A stretch of DNA of 64,000 nucleotides from Calocera cornea HHB12733 (taxonomy: Eukaryota > Basidiomycota > Dacrymycetes > Dacrymycetales > Dacrymycetaceae): contig KV423916.1 of the NCBI GenBank assembly GCA_001632435.1, positions 248,001-312,000 of the forward strand. The letters are read 5' to 3'. Under the pieces are notes generated by a model, which had not been told where the DNA came from, did no database searches, and was given only the letters and a program-made list of their open reading frames with translations. This document shows positions 45,475 to 55,504 of the stretch, piece after piece (the first letter of the stretch is position 1; each line of letters opens with the position of its first letter). The translations under genes were made by a program, and so were the position numbers.

Positions 45475-47146
45475 ATGGTATCTGCCGACCTATCAAAAGC
45501 CGACGTGGCGTCGGCGCAGCACCAGGGCGACTTCCTGCTCAAGCCCGAGGCGGCGCTGCCCAAGCTGGACACGTCGCAATGGCCGCTGCTGCTCAAGAAC
45601 TACGACAAGCTGCTCGTCCGCTCGGCGCACTTCACGCCCATCCCCTCTGGCTCGAGCCCGCTCAAGCGCGACCTCCAGTCATACATCAAATCAGGCGTCA
45701 TCAACCTCGACAAGCCGTCCAACCCGTCGTCCCACGAGGTCGTCGCCTGGCTACGCCGGATACTGCGCGTGGAGAAGACGGGCCACTCGGGCACGCTCGA
45801 CCCCAAGGTCACGGGCTGCCTCATCGTCTGCATAGACCGTGCGACGCGGCTCGTCAAGTCCCAGCAAGGCGCAGGGAAGGAGTACGTGTGCGTGCTCCGC
45901 ACCCACGCCGCGCTGCCAAACGACAAGGTGCTCCCGCGCGCGCTCGAGACGCTTACCGGCGCGCTCTTCCAGCGCCCGCCGCTCATCTCCGCCGTCAAGC
46001 GGCAGCTGCGCGTGCGTACGATCCACGAGTCCCGCCTGCTCGAGTTCGACAACGCGCGCAACCTCGCCGTCTTCTGGGTCTCCTGCGAGGCGGGCACGTA
46101 CATCCGCACGCTGTGCGTGCACTTGGGGCTGCTGCTCGGTGTGGGGGGCCACATGGAGGAGCTGAGGAGGGTACGCAGTGGTGCGATGAGCGAGAGCGAC
46201 GAGATGGTCACGATGCACGATGTACTCGACGCGCAGTGGGTGTACGACAACACGCGAGATGGTACGTCCTTCCTCGTTCATATCACCCCACCGGTTTGGC
46301 TGACCAGGGCGTAGAATCATACCTCCGACGAGTCATCCGACCGTTAGAATGCCTCCTCACGGGGTACAAGCGGATAGTCGTCAAGGACAGCGCGGTGACT
46401 GCTGTCTGCTACGGTGCGAAACTGATGATCCCTGGTCTGCTCCGCTATGGTGCGTATCAACAACCTTCGTCTCGCATTCCCGCTAACGGTCCACAGAGGC
46501 CGACATCGAAGTGCACGAAGAGGTCGTGCTGATGACGACCAAAGGCGAGGCGATCGCCCTCGGCATCGCGATGATGTCCACGGTCGAGCTGGCAACCTGC
46601 GACCACGGCGTCGTCGCCAAAGTCAAGCGCTGCATCATGGAGCGGGACCTGTACCCGCGGCGGTGGGGGCTGGGCCCGAAGGCGGTCGAGAAGAAGAAGA
46701 TGGTCAAGAGCGGGCTGCTGGACAAGCACGGGCGGAACATCGATGGTGTCACGCCGAAGAAGTGGACGGAGGAGTACAAGGACTTTAATCGGACCGACGA
46801 GGGCGAGTTGAGGGTCGTCAGCGGATCGGCGGCACCGGCACCTGCATCGGCGACGATTGCCACACAGCCGGCAGCGGCGGCGGAAGCGACCCCCGCGCCT
46901 GACGCGAAGAAGGAGAAGAAGCGCAAGCGCGAGTCGACCGTCAACGAGGACGACGCTGTGGCCGTGGCGGAGGACGGGGCGGACGAGCCGGAGAAGAAGA
47001 AGAAAAAGAAGAAGAAGCATGCCGAGGGCGAGGCGAACGGGTTAGCCGACGTCAGCATGGTTTCTGCGGCGCCGTCAGAGGGGGTCAATGGGGATACGCC
47101 GAAGAAGAAGAAGAAGAAGGAGAAGAAGGCGGAGGCGGAGGAGTAG
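45475..47146 (+). CDS. CBF5: Cbf5/dyskerin rRNA pseudouridine synthase
   Basis: Catalytic subunit of H/ACA snoRNPs, which converts selected uridines of rRNA and snRNA to pseudouridine in the nucleolus. The start at 45475 has a good fungal context (caccATGg). Dyskerin-like N-terminus: [20 protein letters not shown] and [20 protein letters not shown]. The TruB domain has [20 protein letters not shown] and the catalytic Asp in [20 protein letters not shown], then [20 protein letters not shown]. After two introns the PUA domain follows ([51 protein letters not shown]). The tail is the usual run of KKEK/KKK clusters. Complete, with normal order and length. Confidence 0.97.
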
Positions 47147-47544
47147 GCGGGTGGGGCAGCGACCTGCTCAGAGCCTCAGTGAGATAGGGAAGGGCGGTGA
47201 GGAGTGCGCAGGAAGGGGACGATTTGAGTTGAGCCGTCTTGCGTCTTGGTTTGTACGCCCGGGCCCGCGGCGGGCTATATCATAGTAATGCATCTACTCT
47301 TTGATCATTGGTTGGTTGACGTTGGCTTGCATCTGCATTCTCTCACTAGGAAGGACACCGGCATGCCCCTTGGCCGCTGCGCTGGACGATCGTCGCCAAT
47401 CACGCTGTATTCCCAACACTCCCGCCCCGCCCTCGCCTCAGACCGCCTCCCCCCGTCCAGCGTCGTCCATCCCGCCAAGAACGCAGGACCTTGCAGATGG
47501 CCGGCTGGAGTAATGGCGTAGTGGCCACCCATAGCCTGGGATGA
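47147..47544. other. Intergenic stretch between CBF5 and right arm
   Basis: About 400 bp of CBF5 3' flank; no gene recognised. Confidence 0.5.
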
Positions 47545-47849
47545 CCGTGTAAAGAGGGCGTCCTGGTGGGCAACCGAAATCGTTCCCGACACTCGGCTCC
47601 GACACGTCTTCCCGATTGGACCGGCGCCTCAGCTTCCCGCGGGACGTCACGACAATGGATCGTTTGTTGCCATATATGGTTCGGTCATTGTTGGCTTCGT
47701 TGTTCCGGGACAAACTTCGGGTTTCGACGCAAACCGGCGGCGGCGTCGCCCAAACTCAGCTGAGCAAGTCGCGCACGGGCCGTCGCGTTGACCGTATCAA
47801 TGTGAGCGCTGGGTCTTCGTGATATCGACGATAGAACAATAGTAGCTGG

Positions 47850-48090
47850 CTGCGACGTTCATTCGTCGAACATGGCCGTATGGCCCGGGAGCGCATCTAT
47901 CAGCCGGGCGAGTCGCGCAGGTCGTGCGGACCGTGTCGAAGGGTAGCGCGGGCTTTCCGAGACCTCGACAGTTGAACGAGAGATAGCGGGCTTTGACGTT
48001 GATTCGTTCGGTGTGATGGACTGCACCATGCTGCACCTATGGTTAGAGTTGTACCACGGACCGGTGGGTCTGCAACGGATTGCCTTCTTG
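47850..48090 (-). repeat. Degenerate repeat, period about 140 bp, right array (two units)
   Basis: On the minus strand, cores caccgaacgaatcaacgtc (near 48010) and gttcgacgaatgaacgtcg (near 47870) lie about 138 bp apart. Each is followed by a tcgttcaactgtcg-type stretch. They match the left array, which has more units. Confidence 0.6.
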
Positions 48091-48316
48091 GTGTATGAAA
48101 GACACATGCACCCCTGAATCTGTCATTGAACGTCGACGCAGCAAATAGCATTACAAAGCCATCATTTGTCACTCTTCACCGGAGTTTGCCGTGCCAGACC
48201 TGCACCTGAGTCCAACATGCTAGTAAGACATTATAGAACAAAGGATGAGACCCAAAAGGAGTGCGCTACAATGAGTTGGCACCAAGCATACACAAAGAGA
48301 GCTTCCCTGAGGGAGA

Positions 48317-48359
48317 CCGGATTAGCGCATATCCATGCGCTGGATATGCGCTAATCCGG
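48317..48359. repeat. 43-bp hairpin palindrome, right copy
   Basis: The same 18-bp stem (ccggattagcgcatatcc) around loop atgcgct, the exact reverse complement of the left copy, about 430 bp before the small gene's start. Confidence 0.9.
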
Positions 48360-48716
48360 CGTGATCACGCTCGGATAGGCATGCAGCACTGAATAGAGAA
48401 CCCACACTACGGACCTTGGCATACTCCCGCCCGGTAATGGCCAGCGGGCCCCGCGTCCCCGCGTCGCAGACACTGCCAGCTCGCCAGCTCGTCACACGCC
48501 GTGCCGACGCCCTCCATCCCGCGGAACCCTGGGCGCTACCGTATTACATTGTGAACCACGAGCCTTACGAGATCTTCTTGATGTACGTCCCTGTGCCGCG
48601 TTTTCGCCCTGATCTGAGTTTCAACTCTGACGTCCACCACTGACTGGTACGCGATTCGCTTCAGGCAGTCGCCCGAGCCCAGGTTCGCTCATACACCTAC
48701 ACAGAACGGTCAGAGG

Positions 48717-48724
48717 TATATAAG
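48717..48724 (+). promoter_or_regulatory. TATA box of the right small gene
   Basis: tatataag, about 63 bp before the ATG at 48787; the position matches the TATA-like element of the left copy. Confidence 0.55.
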
Positions 48725-48786
48725 AGGGACGAAGGAAGACAGACCGTCATCAGCAATCCATACAGTTCGTCCACTTAACTTCCGAA

Positions 48787-49238
48787 ATGTCTTACCCCGC
48801 TGAAATCCCCCGTCAGTACTCTGTGGCATCGCCATGTCGACTCCAACGACTCACTCACCTTCTGTCGCAGCCAATCAGCCCGCTAACTCTGCGTGGCTCT
48901 TTCCCAAGGAGCAGGCAGTCCTAGACGGGTACTACACCTACATGGAAGCCCCCGTTGCAGGCTATACAGAGGCCGAAATCACGTACAAGTGCATCAATCA
49001 GCAAGGCGGGCGTTGGCTGCTGACCGCCAGCAACCCAGACAAAGGCACGCCCCTTACTGCTGCACATCTATGCCGTCACTGACACTTGGACTGTCCAGGC
49101 GATCTGAACTTCATCTTCGTCTGGGATTATCAGCGCAGCGATGTCTCTGCGATGGTGCATGGGTGGGCGGACAACGGTAACTTTTACCTCGCCGTGCCGG
49201 TCCGTGAGAAGTACTTGCCCAAGAACAAAGGCGCTTAG
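48787..49238 (+). CDS. Small 112-residue protein of unknown family, right-arm copy
   Basis: Same three-exon structure as the left copy. Exon 1 is MSYPAEIP. Exon 2 has QPANSAWLFPKEQAVLDGYY, MEAPVAGYTEAEITYKCINQ and QGGRWLLTASNPDKG. Exon 3 has DLNFIFVWDYQRSDVSAMVH and GWADNGNFYLAVPVREKYLP, then KNKGA-stop at 49236-49238. The second intron begins GC (aaag|gcacg) where the left copy has GT. In exon 3 I count 14 codons that differ synonymously and 4 that change the residue. Conserved reading frame, splice sites and TATA box together make a working gene likely. Family and function unknown. Confidence 0.75.
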
Positions 49239-49567
49239 TTCAGAGTAGTTCATCGCCCTAGCCAATGTCTCCCGTGTAAACTTGAAGAAACAGAGTCGGT
49301 TGTCACAATGAATTCAATGTTGAGTTTGTCCGCTACCTCCGGATCCCTCGTCCATGCAGTACCAGCAAGAAGTGAAGCCGAGTACCAGGACCAAGGCCGT
49401 GGTCAGAGTCGCCGTAAGTCCGCCGATCACAGAGGCTTTGGGCATTGATCGTATGATCCATTAGATGCACGTGTAATCTGCAGGCATTCTGCTGGTCATT
49501 CGGCTTCGTGATCGCGAGGACGATTCCGAGGCACTATCGTCAGGTGTCCTGGCTATCTTAGGTTCTT

Positions 49568-49917
49568 CTATCCACCTGTCACCTCATCACGAATACGATA
49601 GAAGCAGACGTCAACGAAGCGACGATAGCCGGCTAATAACCGCCGATAAACGCTCATATTAGACTATGGAAAGGGTCAGCCTTTGTGAGAAACAGGGTGC
49701 TGGGTGAATGTACGCACTGACAGGGAGCGGGAGGTCTGCCGAACTGGCTTTCGTGGGAAGACCCGGCCTGGCAAGCTGTCGCGCCCTAGCAATCCCCATC
49801 CAGCCCAGATAGCCTGACCCAAAGCCACAGGCCAATAGTTCCCCAGCAGTCTGCGCGCGATAACATCCAACCGAGCCCATCGGTCAGACCTAGAGGAGCA
49901 CAGTCGGCACGGTCCAT
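49568..49917 (-). CDS. Conserved exon pair of an unresolved gene, right copy
   Basis: Upstream exon contains LGQAIWAGWGLLGRDSLP and TSRSLS. A 54-nt GT...AG intron follows, then SNMSVYRRLLAGYRRFVDVC and FYRIRDEVTGG with a stop at 49568-49570. Unlike the left copy this junction is in frame. An ATG at 49917 (MDRADCAPLGLTDGLG) is shared with the left arm but lies in a different frame from the main exon, so the 5' structure is unresolved and the gene may extend further upstream. Unrecognised; possibly membrane-associated. Confidence 0.4.
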
Positions 49918-50333
49918 GCTGCTGGGACGACCCCGGGTAGCGATTGCCCGATTAGGAAAGAAGCCATTGGCTCAACATTTCAATCGTCAGACAAATCCCA
50001 GCATGCAGCATTCAAGACAGCAATGAGAGAGAGAATGCAAGAGAGTATAGAGCAGATCAATAACACTTCTCGGCCAGCGGGCCTGTTGCCAGGATAGTCA
50101 TGATCACATCTAAGACCACCGTCGACTTCTTCACTTCGTCATCAAGATCAAGGGGACAGCATAGCATGCATCCGCATTGTCTAGTATAGCATAAATACAG
50201 GAGAGCTGGACATCGTATAGTATATGCGTACGCGCGATGAATCAGAGCTCCTGGCTGCGCCTGCTCGTCTCTCACGGCATCGTTCCACCTCTCACAACAT
50301 CCACTGATGATGCCACACAGTGCTCTCATGAAT

Positions 50334-51630
50334 TTATTCGTCGGAGTTGACCATCGCCTCACAAACCGCGAGAGTGCTGTAGCAGGATGCTCCTCCGTCC
50401 TCAGTCGTATGTCGGGTGACTGGCGACGTGGCCGACGATAAGGGTATCACGACAACGACAATCGTTCCCACCGAAGGGGTAGGATATCAGACAGGCTCAA
50501 GACAAGTGGCATGGTGCTTTCGTGGTGCTGTAATGATGCTGAAAGGGTCGAGCCGTGTTGGACGCCTCTGGCCAGCGAATGGACAGGGTGAAGAAGGGGA
50601 GAGAGAGCGTACTTACAAAGGGCGGTTTTCAAGATCCACCGCAGCGCTTCCGGAAGCCTCCGCCGCACTGCAGCAACGCACGGACCAACACGTTCATTGT
50701 TATAAGCAATTGTGCAGATAGCAAACCGGCATATGCCGACGAGCTCCATGTTTCTCAGAGTATCGAATTCAATTAATCAGGAGGAAGAGGAGGAGCGCCA
50801 TGCCTACAAACGCGGCCCAGATGGACATCAACGAAAGCGCTTATAGGTCGCTCCCACTCTTTCTCTTCGGACGATGCCCCACTCAGCCAGTCAACCAAAG
50901 GACCACGTCCATGCGGTACAGAATTGATGCTTACGCATCGCATTTTGAGAATCGCTTGTGACCATCTGGGCGATGAAGATACTCGGCAAAGTACAGGACC
51001 ACCGCCCGTAACGCGCCCAGGCCGGCGGCATGTGACAGGAACAGAAACGAGCCTAGATCGCTATTCGGCAGGTCTTTGACCAACCACGAGGTCGGGTAGT
51101 TCCCTAGTCTTGGAGCATCGATTAGCGCGATAGGAGACAGTGCGAAGCTCCATCGTCTCTGGGATATGGGGGATTGTCGAGATCAACACCTGACTTGATA
51201 TTCCGGCACACTCCGTCGATTTCTGCTCGGGACCACAGCACACATAAAGCAAAGCAGCGATGCAAAAGCCCATTCAAAGATTCCTCCGCCCGTCGTAGGT
51301 GTGCGAACCAGTACTCGCCCTGGTATCCAGCAACAGACATTAGATTGTGCACAGGCCAAGCGCCTGAAGCGACTGCTGCGCCCAAACCAATGTTTGCACT
51401 GGCTTTCAGAAGCAGCCTGAATAGCAGCCCCTGCAAATAACTGAGCCTGTACATCCAAGGACACTTGGCTCCAAAGCAGCAGAGCGCGTAGACAGCCAAC
51501 ACCAAGCACTATGATAGACGTAGCCAGATCATCCCGACAACAGACAATGACGCGTAAACCGAGCGAGCTCCGTACGTCCTGTCTGCTGCCAGGCAGATAA
51601 GCTTGAGTCCCCTTGTGTACAGTATGCACA
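50334..51630 (-). CDS. Probable multi-pass membrane protein of unknown family, right-arm copy
   Basis: Coding segments read in order: a hydrophobic exon (LVLAVYALCCFGAKCPWMYR; LLFRLLLKASANIGLGAAVA; GLLHRCFALCVLWSRAEIDG); a second exon after a 70-80-nt intron (NYPTSWLVKDLPNSDLGSFL; FLSHAAGLGALRAVVLYFAE; YLHRPDGHKRFSKCDA before gtaagc); a segment with AICTIAYNNERVGPCVAAVR; and a last part with PSVGTIVVVVIPLSSATSPV and TEDGGASCYSTLAVCEAMVN, ending at a stop at 50334-50336. The pattern suggests several membrane helices. Start, some junctions and the total number of exons are unresolved. The left-arm counterpart is broken. Confidence 0.45.
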
Positions 51631-51639
51631 ATACCGTGG

Positions 51640-51918
51640 ATGCATTTTCGCCTATTCTAGGGGACATAGTCCAAGCGCTGGTTGTGGGACAGAGCAAAAC
51701 GAAGCTGCGGCCGAAGTGGGTCAAAAGCCGCGCTCGGCCAGCGCGGCAGAAGCACCCCGGCCTCCGTCCGTCTTCACCAGCGGGGCGGCGGTGCGATTGG
51801 CCACACAGATTTGTGATCGACTAAGATAGCCCGAGAATTACGTTATAGCACAGATACTTAGCACATCCAGCTGCGATACACTGATCTACTATACAGCTTA
51901 AAGAAATACATGAGGATT
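51640..51918. other. Stretch between membrane-protein gene and F-box-like gene
   Basis: About 280 bp; may include the promoter and first exon of the membrane-protein gene, and the 3' end of the F-box-like gene. Nothing certain. Confidence 0.4.
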
Positions 51919-53125
51919 CTAGCTTGCATGGGAACAATACCAATGATTTGTTGTCCTCCGAAACACTAGGTTAGGCTGGCCCATCTTGGGTAACGACACC
52001 TCTTCCAGTGATGGGCATACCCTGTGCATCGCAGTCACTGACTCGAGATAGATCTCTTCCGTCTGAATAACGGCCGGTAAGCCATACATCATCGAGAGAC
52101 TTGCGACCGGCTCGTAGGTATCAACTATCAGCGTGCCGTGCAGTGCGAAGGTGCGAAGGTTCTTGAACAGTGAAACCCCTAGGTACCAGGGAGTTGAGAG
52201 AAAGAGCTGAGAAGACAGGTGTGTTAGTGACACATCCGAGGACGGCAAGAAGAGTGATACTGACAAATTCTGGCAGTCGTCCGAACGTCACACTGAGGGA
52301 TTTAACACACGAAACCTCGCTTGGAAATGCACGGAATACCGTCGGCGGGAATGCGATGTGGATCTTCAGGTCCTCGATTATGCGATCGTCCATCACCTGT
52401 CCTAGCCAAGAAAACGTGCCGGTCACCGCTTCGTTGGTGAGAACCATTTCGGCAGGGAACCTGGGTGCATTGAGCCAGATTTGGCGGGCCGTAGCAGACC
52501 GGCCTACAAAGCGCCGCAGTGCTGGGAGGATCGGCTTGAGCGGCTGTGTTGACAGCTCGGCTTGACGCATCTGTAGAGCGATCAGATCCTCTTGATGTTC
52601 GAGGAACTGCAAGAGCTGCTCGGCGTCCGCGGTCGCACCATGCAGCGTGAACTCGCGCAGGCGGAAAGAGCACATCCTGAGCATATCCCACGGCACATCG
52701 TTCGGCAAGCCGATCTCGAGTTCAATGAGGTTATCCATCGCGAGAAGAACTAGCGCGACGATCTCCGAGTCGATGTGGAGAATGCCGGTAAGGAAGCCGT
52801 GCTCTGGGCCATGCACTAGATGGAAGCGTCTCACGGCGTGAGCCAGGGCCCGGTCGGCAGCCAACGTCGTGAGAAGAGATAGTAAGCGTGGCGTGTTAGT
52901 TGTGGGAGCAATGATGTCGCGATAGATGAGAGGACGAGCAAGGCGGGAGAATAAGCAGCATGCGAGCGCGATCGATGAGAGGTCCCGCGTAGATCTGAGA
53001 TGCTCGAAGATGGCGAGATAGATCTCGCTGGGTAAACCCGGCACCGCCGGCTGTTGAGAAGATGATGATGAGAGCGTGGCAGGGAATGAATAGATGACGA
53101 AGCACACCTCTGTTGCCGGAATCAT
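51919..53125 (-). CDS. F-box-like/leucine-rich protein, right-arm copy (intact)
   Basis: About 370 residues. The start at 53125 gives MIPATEVCFVIYSF. The segment VPGLPSEIYLAIFEHLRSTR followed by DLSSIALACCLFSRLARPLI matches the F-box-like pattern (LPxEI...I...L....L...sLvcr.f..lar). Leucine-patterned segments follow (LLAMDNLIELEIGLPND; SFRLREFTLHG; LLQFLEHQEDLIALQMRQAE). An 82-nt intron, starting gtatcact and ending cctag, joins LPEFV to VSLFKNLRTFALHGTLIVDT in frame. The protein ends NHWYCSHAS. Family role: probable substrate adaptor of an SCF ubiquitin ligase; such genes are highly expanded in mushrooms. Its inverted duplicate on the left is broken. Confidence 0.7.
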
Positions 53126-53711
53126 GGTATCAGAAAGACCCGAGGGAAGATGTCTGCCGACCAGGAAGCTCGCACCGGCCCAAGGGGAGTGCCGACCTTA
53201 CTCCGTGAATTCTGGCGTGTGACGATGCAGAGCGCAGGAGGGCTCGTTGCGATTGATTGTTGACAGGTGAAGTTGGTCTAGTAGAGTTTAACTCTCTTTC
53301 ATGGAATGTGCTCTTTGATCGGACGAAGCTCGTCCAGGTTGGCGGATGGGGTCTGCCGAGTTCGTCCTCGCTGGCGAGGAGCGACGCGACGCGTTGACTT
53401 ATGAAGCATTCCCATTGTTTCCGCCAGACGTGAGCGGGCACTGATGGTCTACCGCAATTAAGTTACAACACATATCAATCGCTATCAAGCCCCGCCATCA
53501 GTAATTCCCATAGAATGAAGAGCATCAGGGTCAGGTACCAAGTCATGAGTAAACCGAGTTAATTTGATCACGAAACGTAACAGGGCTAGATGGGAGTGGG
53601 CTCAGCCGCAGCTCCTCTGGTCTTCCGGGTTTCAGTCTTTATACATAGCCCACCCACCATCTCGTACCGAGTATCTTGTAGCCGTAGCCGAACACAAAGC
53701 AACGCTTCCGC
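53126..53711. other. Intergenic stretch between F-box-like and Tup1-like genes
   Basis: About 590 bp; no conserved coding segment. It should contain the promoter of the F-box-like gene and the 3' flank of the Tup1-like gene. Confidence 0.5.
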
Positions 53712-55140
53712 CTACGCGCTCCCAACCAGCTCCTCCGCGCCATCGTGCGGCCGGTACCTCCACACCCTCGCTGTGCGGTCGCCGCTCCCCGTGGCCAGTA
53801 ACCCCTGCCCCGGCGCCCCGCCCGGCAGTGTGCACATGTGGACAGAGATAACCGAGTTCAGGTGGCCTTGAAGCATCAGCTGGGTCGGGCCGCTGTGAGC
53901 ATCCCAAAAGTGGACACTGCAGTCCTTCGAGCCCGAGAGAACCCACTTGCCGTCCGGCGAGGTGGCGACAGTGAGGACATAGTCCTGCGCAAAGAGATCA
54001 GCTTCTAGATCATCTCACACACATGATAAATGGCAGACCTGATGGCCACTGAAGGTGACCCTCTCAGTCTAATACCTGGAGGAACATCGCCGGCCTTGCT
54101 CTCCAAACCCGACATATCCCACCCCTGATAGTCCGGTCCAAGCTCCGCTCACGAGCGCGCCCCCATCCGGAACAAAGACGACCGAGTACACGCCATCTGT
54201 GTGCCCACTCAGCCGTCTCACCATATTTCCGTTGCGCACGTCCCAGATGTAGACGGCGGAGTCCAAGCATCCGCATGTCACGAGCCGACTGTCGGGAGAT
54301 ACGGCCATGTTTGTCACCGCGGCCGGGAAGCCCGGATACGTGGTTGAATGGGGGCTGATGTTCAGGCAGCGGGAATCGGACACTCCCGATGGAGGGAGGG
54401 ACTCGTGCCCCGCTTGCAGGGGTGGGAGGCGGGGCGAGCCGACCTCCCAGATGAGGACCGTGTTGTCTCCCGAGCCGGAGGCGACGTACGTCCCGTCGGG
54501 GGCGAATGCGATGGAGTAGATCTCCTGTGTATGGCCCTAAAAAATATGCAGGATCGTCTGCTCGGCAAGCTCCCAAACCTGCTCGTCCAAACCGTATTAG
54601 CAACGCCCGGCATCTTGCGCCAGAATACGCACCCGGATCTTCCGGTCGTCACCGCCGGCAGCCACGAGCGTCCCATCAGGGGAAAAGCACACAGCGAGCA
54701 TGTAGTTGTCCCCCGGAGTGTCGGTGTCGTCCGGCGTGTCGTCCACGAGGGCGAAGAGCCGCCTACCAGTCTGAGCGTCAAAGACGTCCACCGACCGGTG
54801 GGAGCCAGTGACGATGCGAGTGCCGTCCTTCGAGAAGCCGACGATGCAGACGACCCTGCACCAATACAGCCTCAAATTAGCAACATTCTGTCACTCGGAT
54901 GAGAAGAACGCACGACTCATGCTGCAGCGTATGCAGCGGCTTCACGTCCAGTTCGCGCCGCACATGCGGATTGTAGATGGCATACCAGTCCTCCCCTTCC
55001 GCCTTGAACTCCTGGGCGACGTCCTCCCAGTGCAAATTTTCTAGTGCTGGGGCCTTTCCATCCTCTTCCGTCGGTCGTACCACGTTCTTGCTGAGCACAA
55101 GCGGCCTGGACTTGTCCAGCTGAGGGGGTGGGACGAACAT
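53712..55140 (-). CDS. Short Tup1-like WD40 protein, N-terminal co-repressor region missing
   Basis: Paralogue of TUP1 at the window edge. It begins at about 55140 (MFVPPPQLDKSRPLVLSKNV), keeps WYAIYNPHVRRELDVKPLHT, the linker just before the propeller, and then WD40 blades: VVCIVGFSKDGTRIVTGSHR, YMLAVCFSPDGTLVAAGGDD, HTQEIYSIAFAPDGTYVASG, SPDSRLVTCGCLDSAVYIWD, GHTDGVYSVVFVPDGG, DYVLTVATSPDGKWVLSGSK and [20 protein letters not shown]. It lacks the Tup_N tetramerisation coil and Gln-rich part. At 54069-54152 a blade fragment matching [16 protein letters not shown] of TUP1 is broken by indels. Treating those 84 nt as an intron (gtgagc...attag) restores the frame. Start is approximate. Could be a regulator, or a decaying copy. 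Confidence 0.65.
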
Positions 55141-55504
55141 GCTGGCTGGATGGTCGCTGAATGCAAGCACGGACAGCTTTGCTGGACACGACAGCACACC
55201 AGACGGCTTGGGTGATTTGATCTCCTGAGGGCACGGACCACCAAGCCCAGACTGCGCCTGGCTGAGGCTGCCGAGCTAGAAGACTACCCAACAGCACCGT
55301 GACAGAAGCCTGGGCACATGGTCGTTGGCAGGCAGGGTCGCGTCGCCGCACCCCGCGCATCCCATCAAGTCCCCTACACGTCCATCAATCGAACGATCCG
55401 AACCAATCTCTCTTTCACAGATAACGACATACTACATTTCATAGATTATGCACGATCTAGCGCTTAGATGCGCAGAGATCCGAGACATACCGCGCCAGGT
55501 TCCT
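55141..55504. other. Interval between Tup1-like and peptidase A genes
   Basis: About 360 bp, expected promoter of the Tup1-like gene and 3' flank of peptidase A; possibly an undetected short upstream exon. Confidence 0.4.

Larger units (their letters stand above)
47545..53070 (-). repeat. Right arm of the large inverted segmental duplication
   Basis: Reverse-complement counterpart of about 30990-37625, with the same order of elements. This copy keeps the better-preserved F-box-like gene and membrane-protein gene. It is about 1 kb shorter, mainly because it has only two of the roughly 140-bp repeat units. The inner end lies near the gtaaagagggcgtcc stretch, matching gacgccctctttgtg at about 37605 in the left arm. 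Confidence 0.85.

Noticed and set aside
45579..46532. 317-codon alternative frame across CBF5
   Set aside because: Same length as the true frame because of high GC, but composition is Arg/Ala/Pro-rich with no motifs; CBF5 explains the region.
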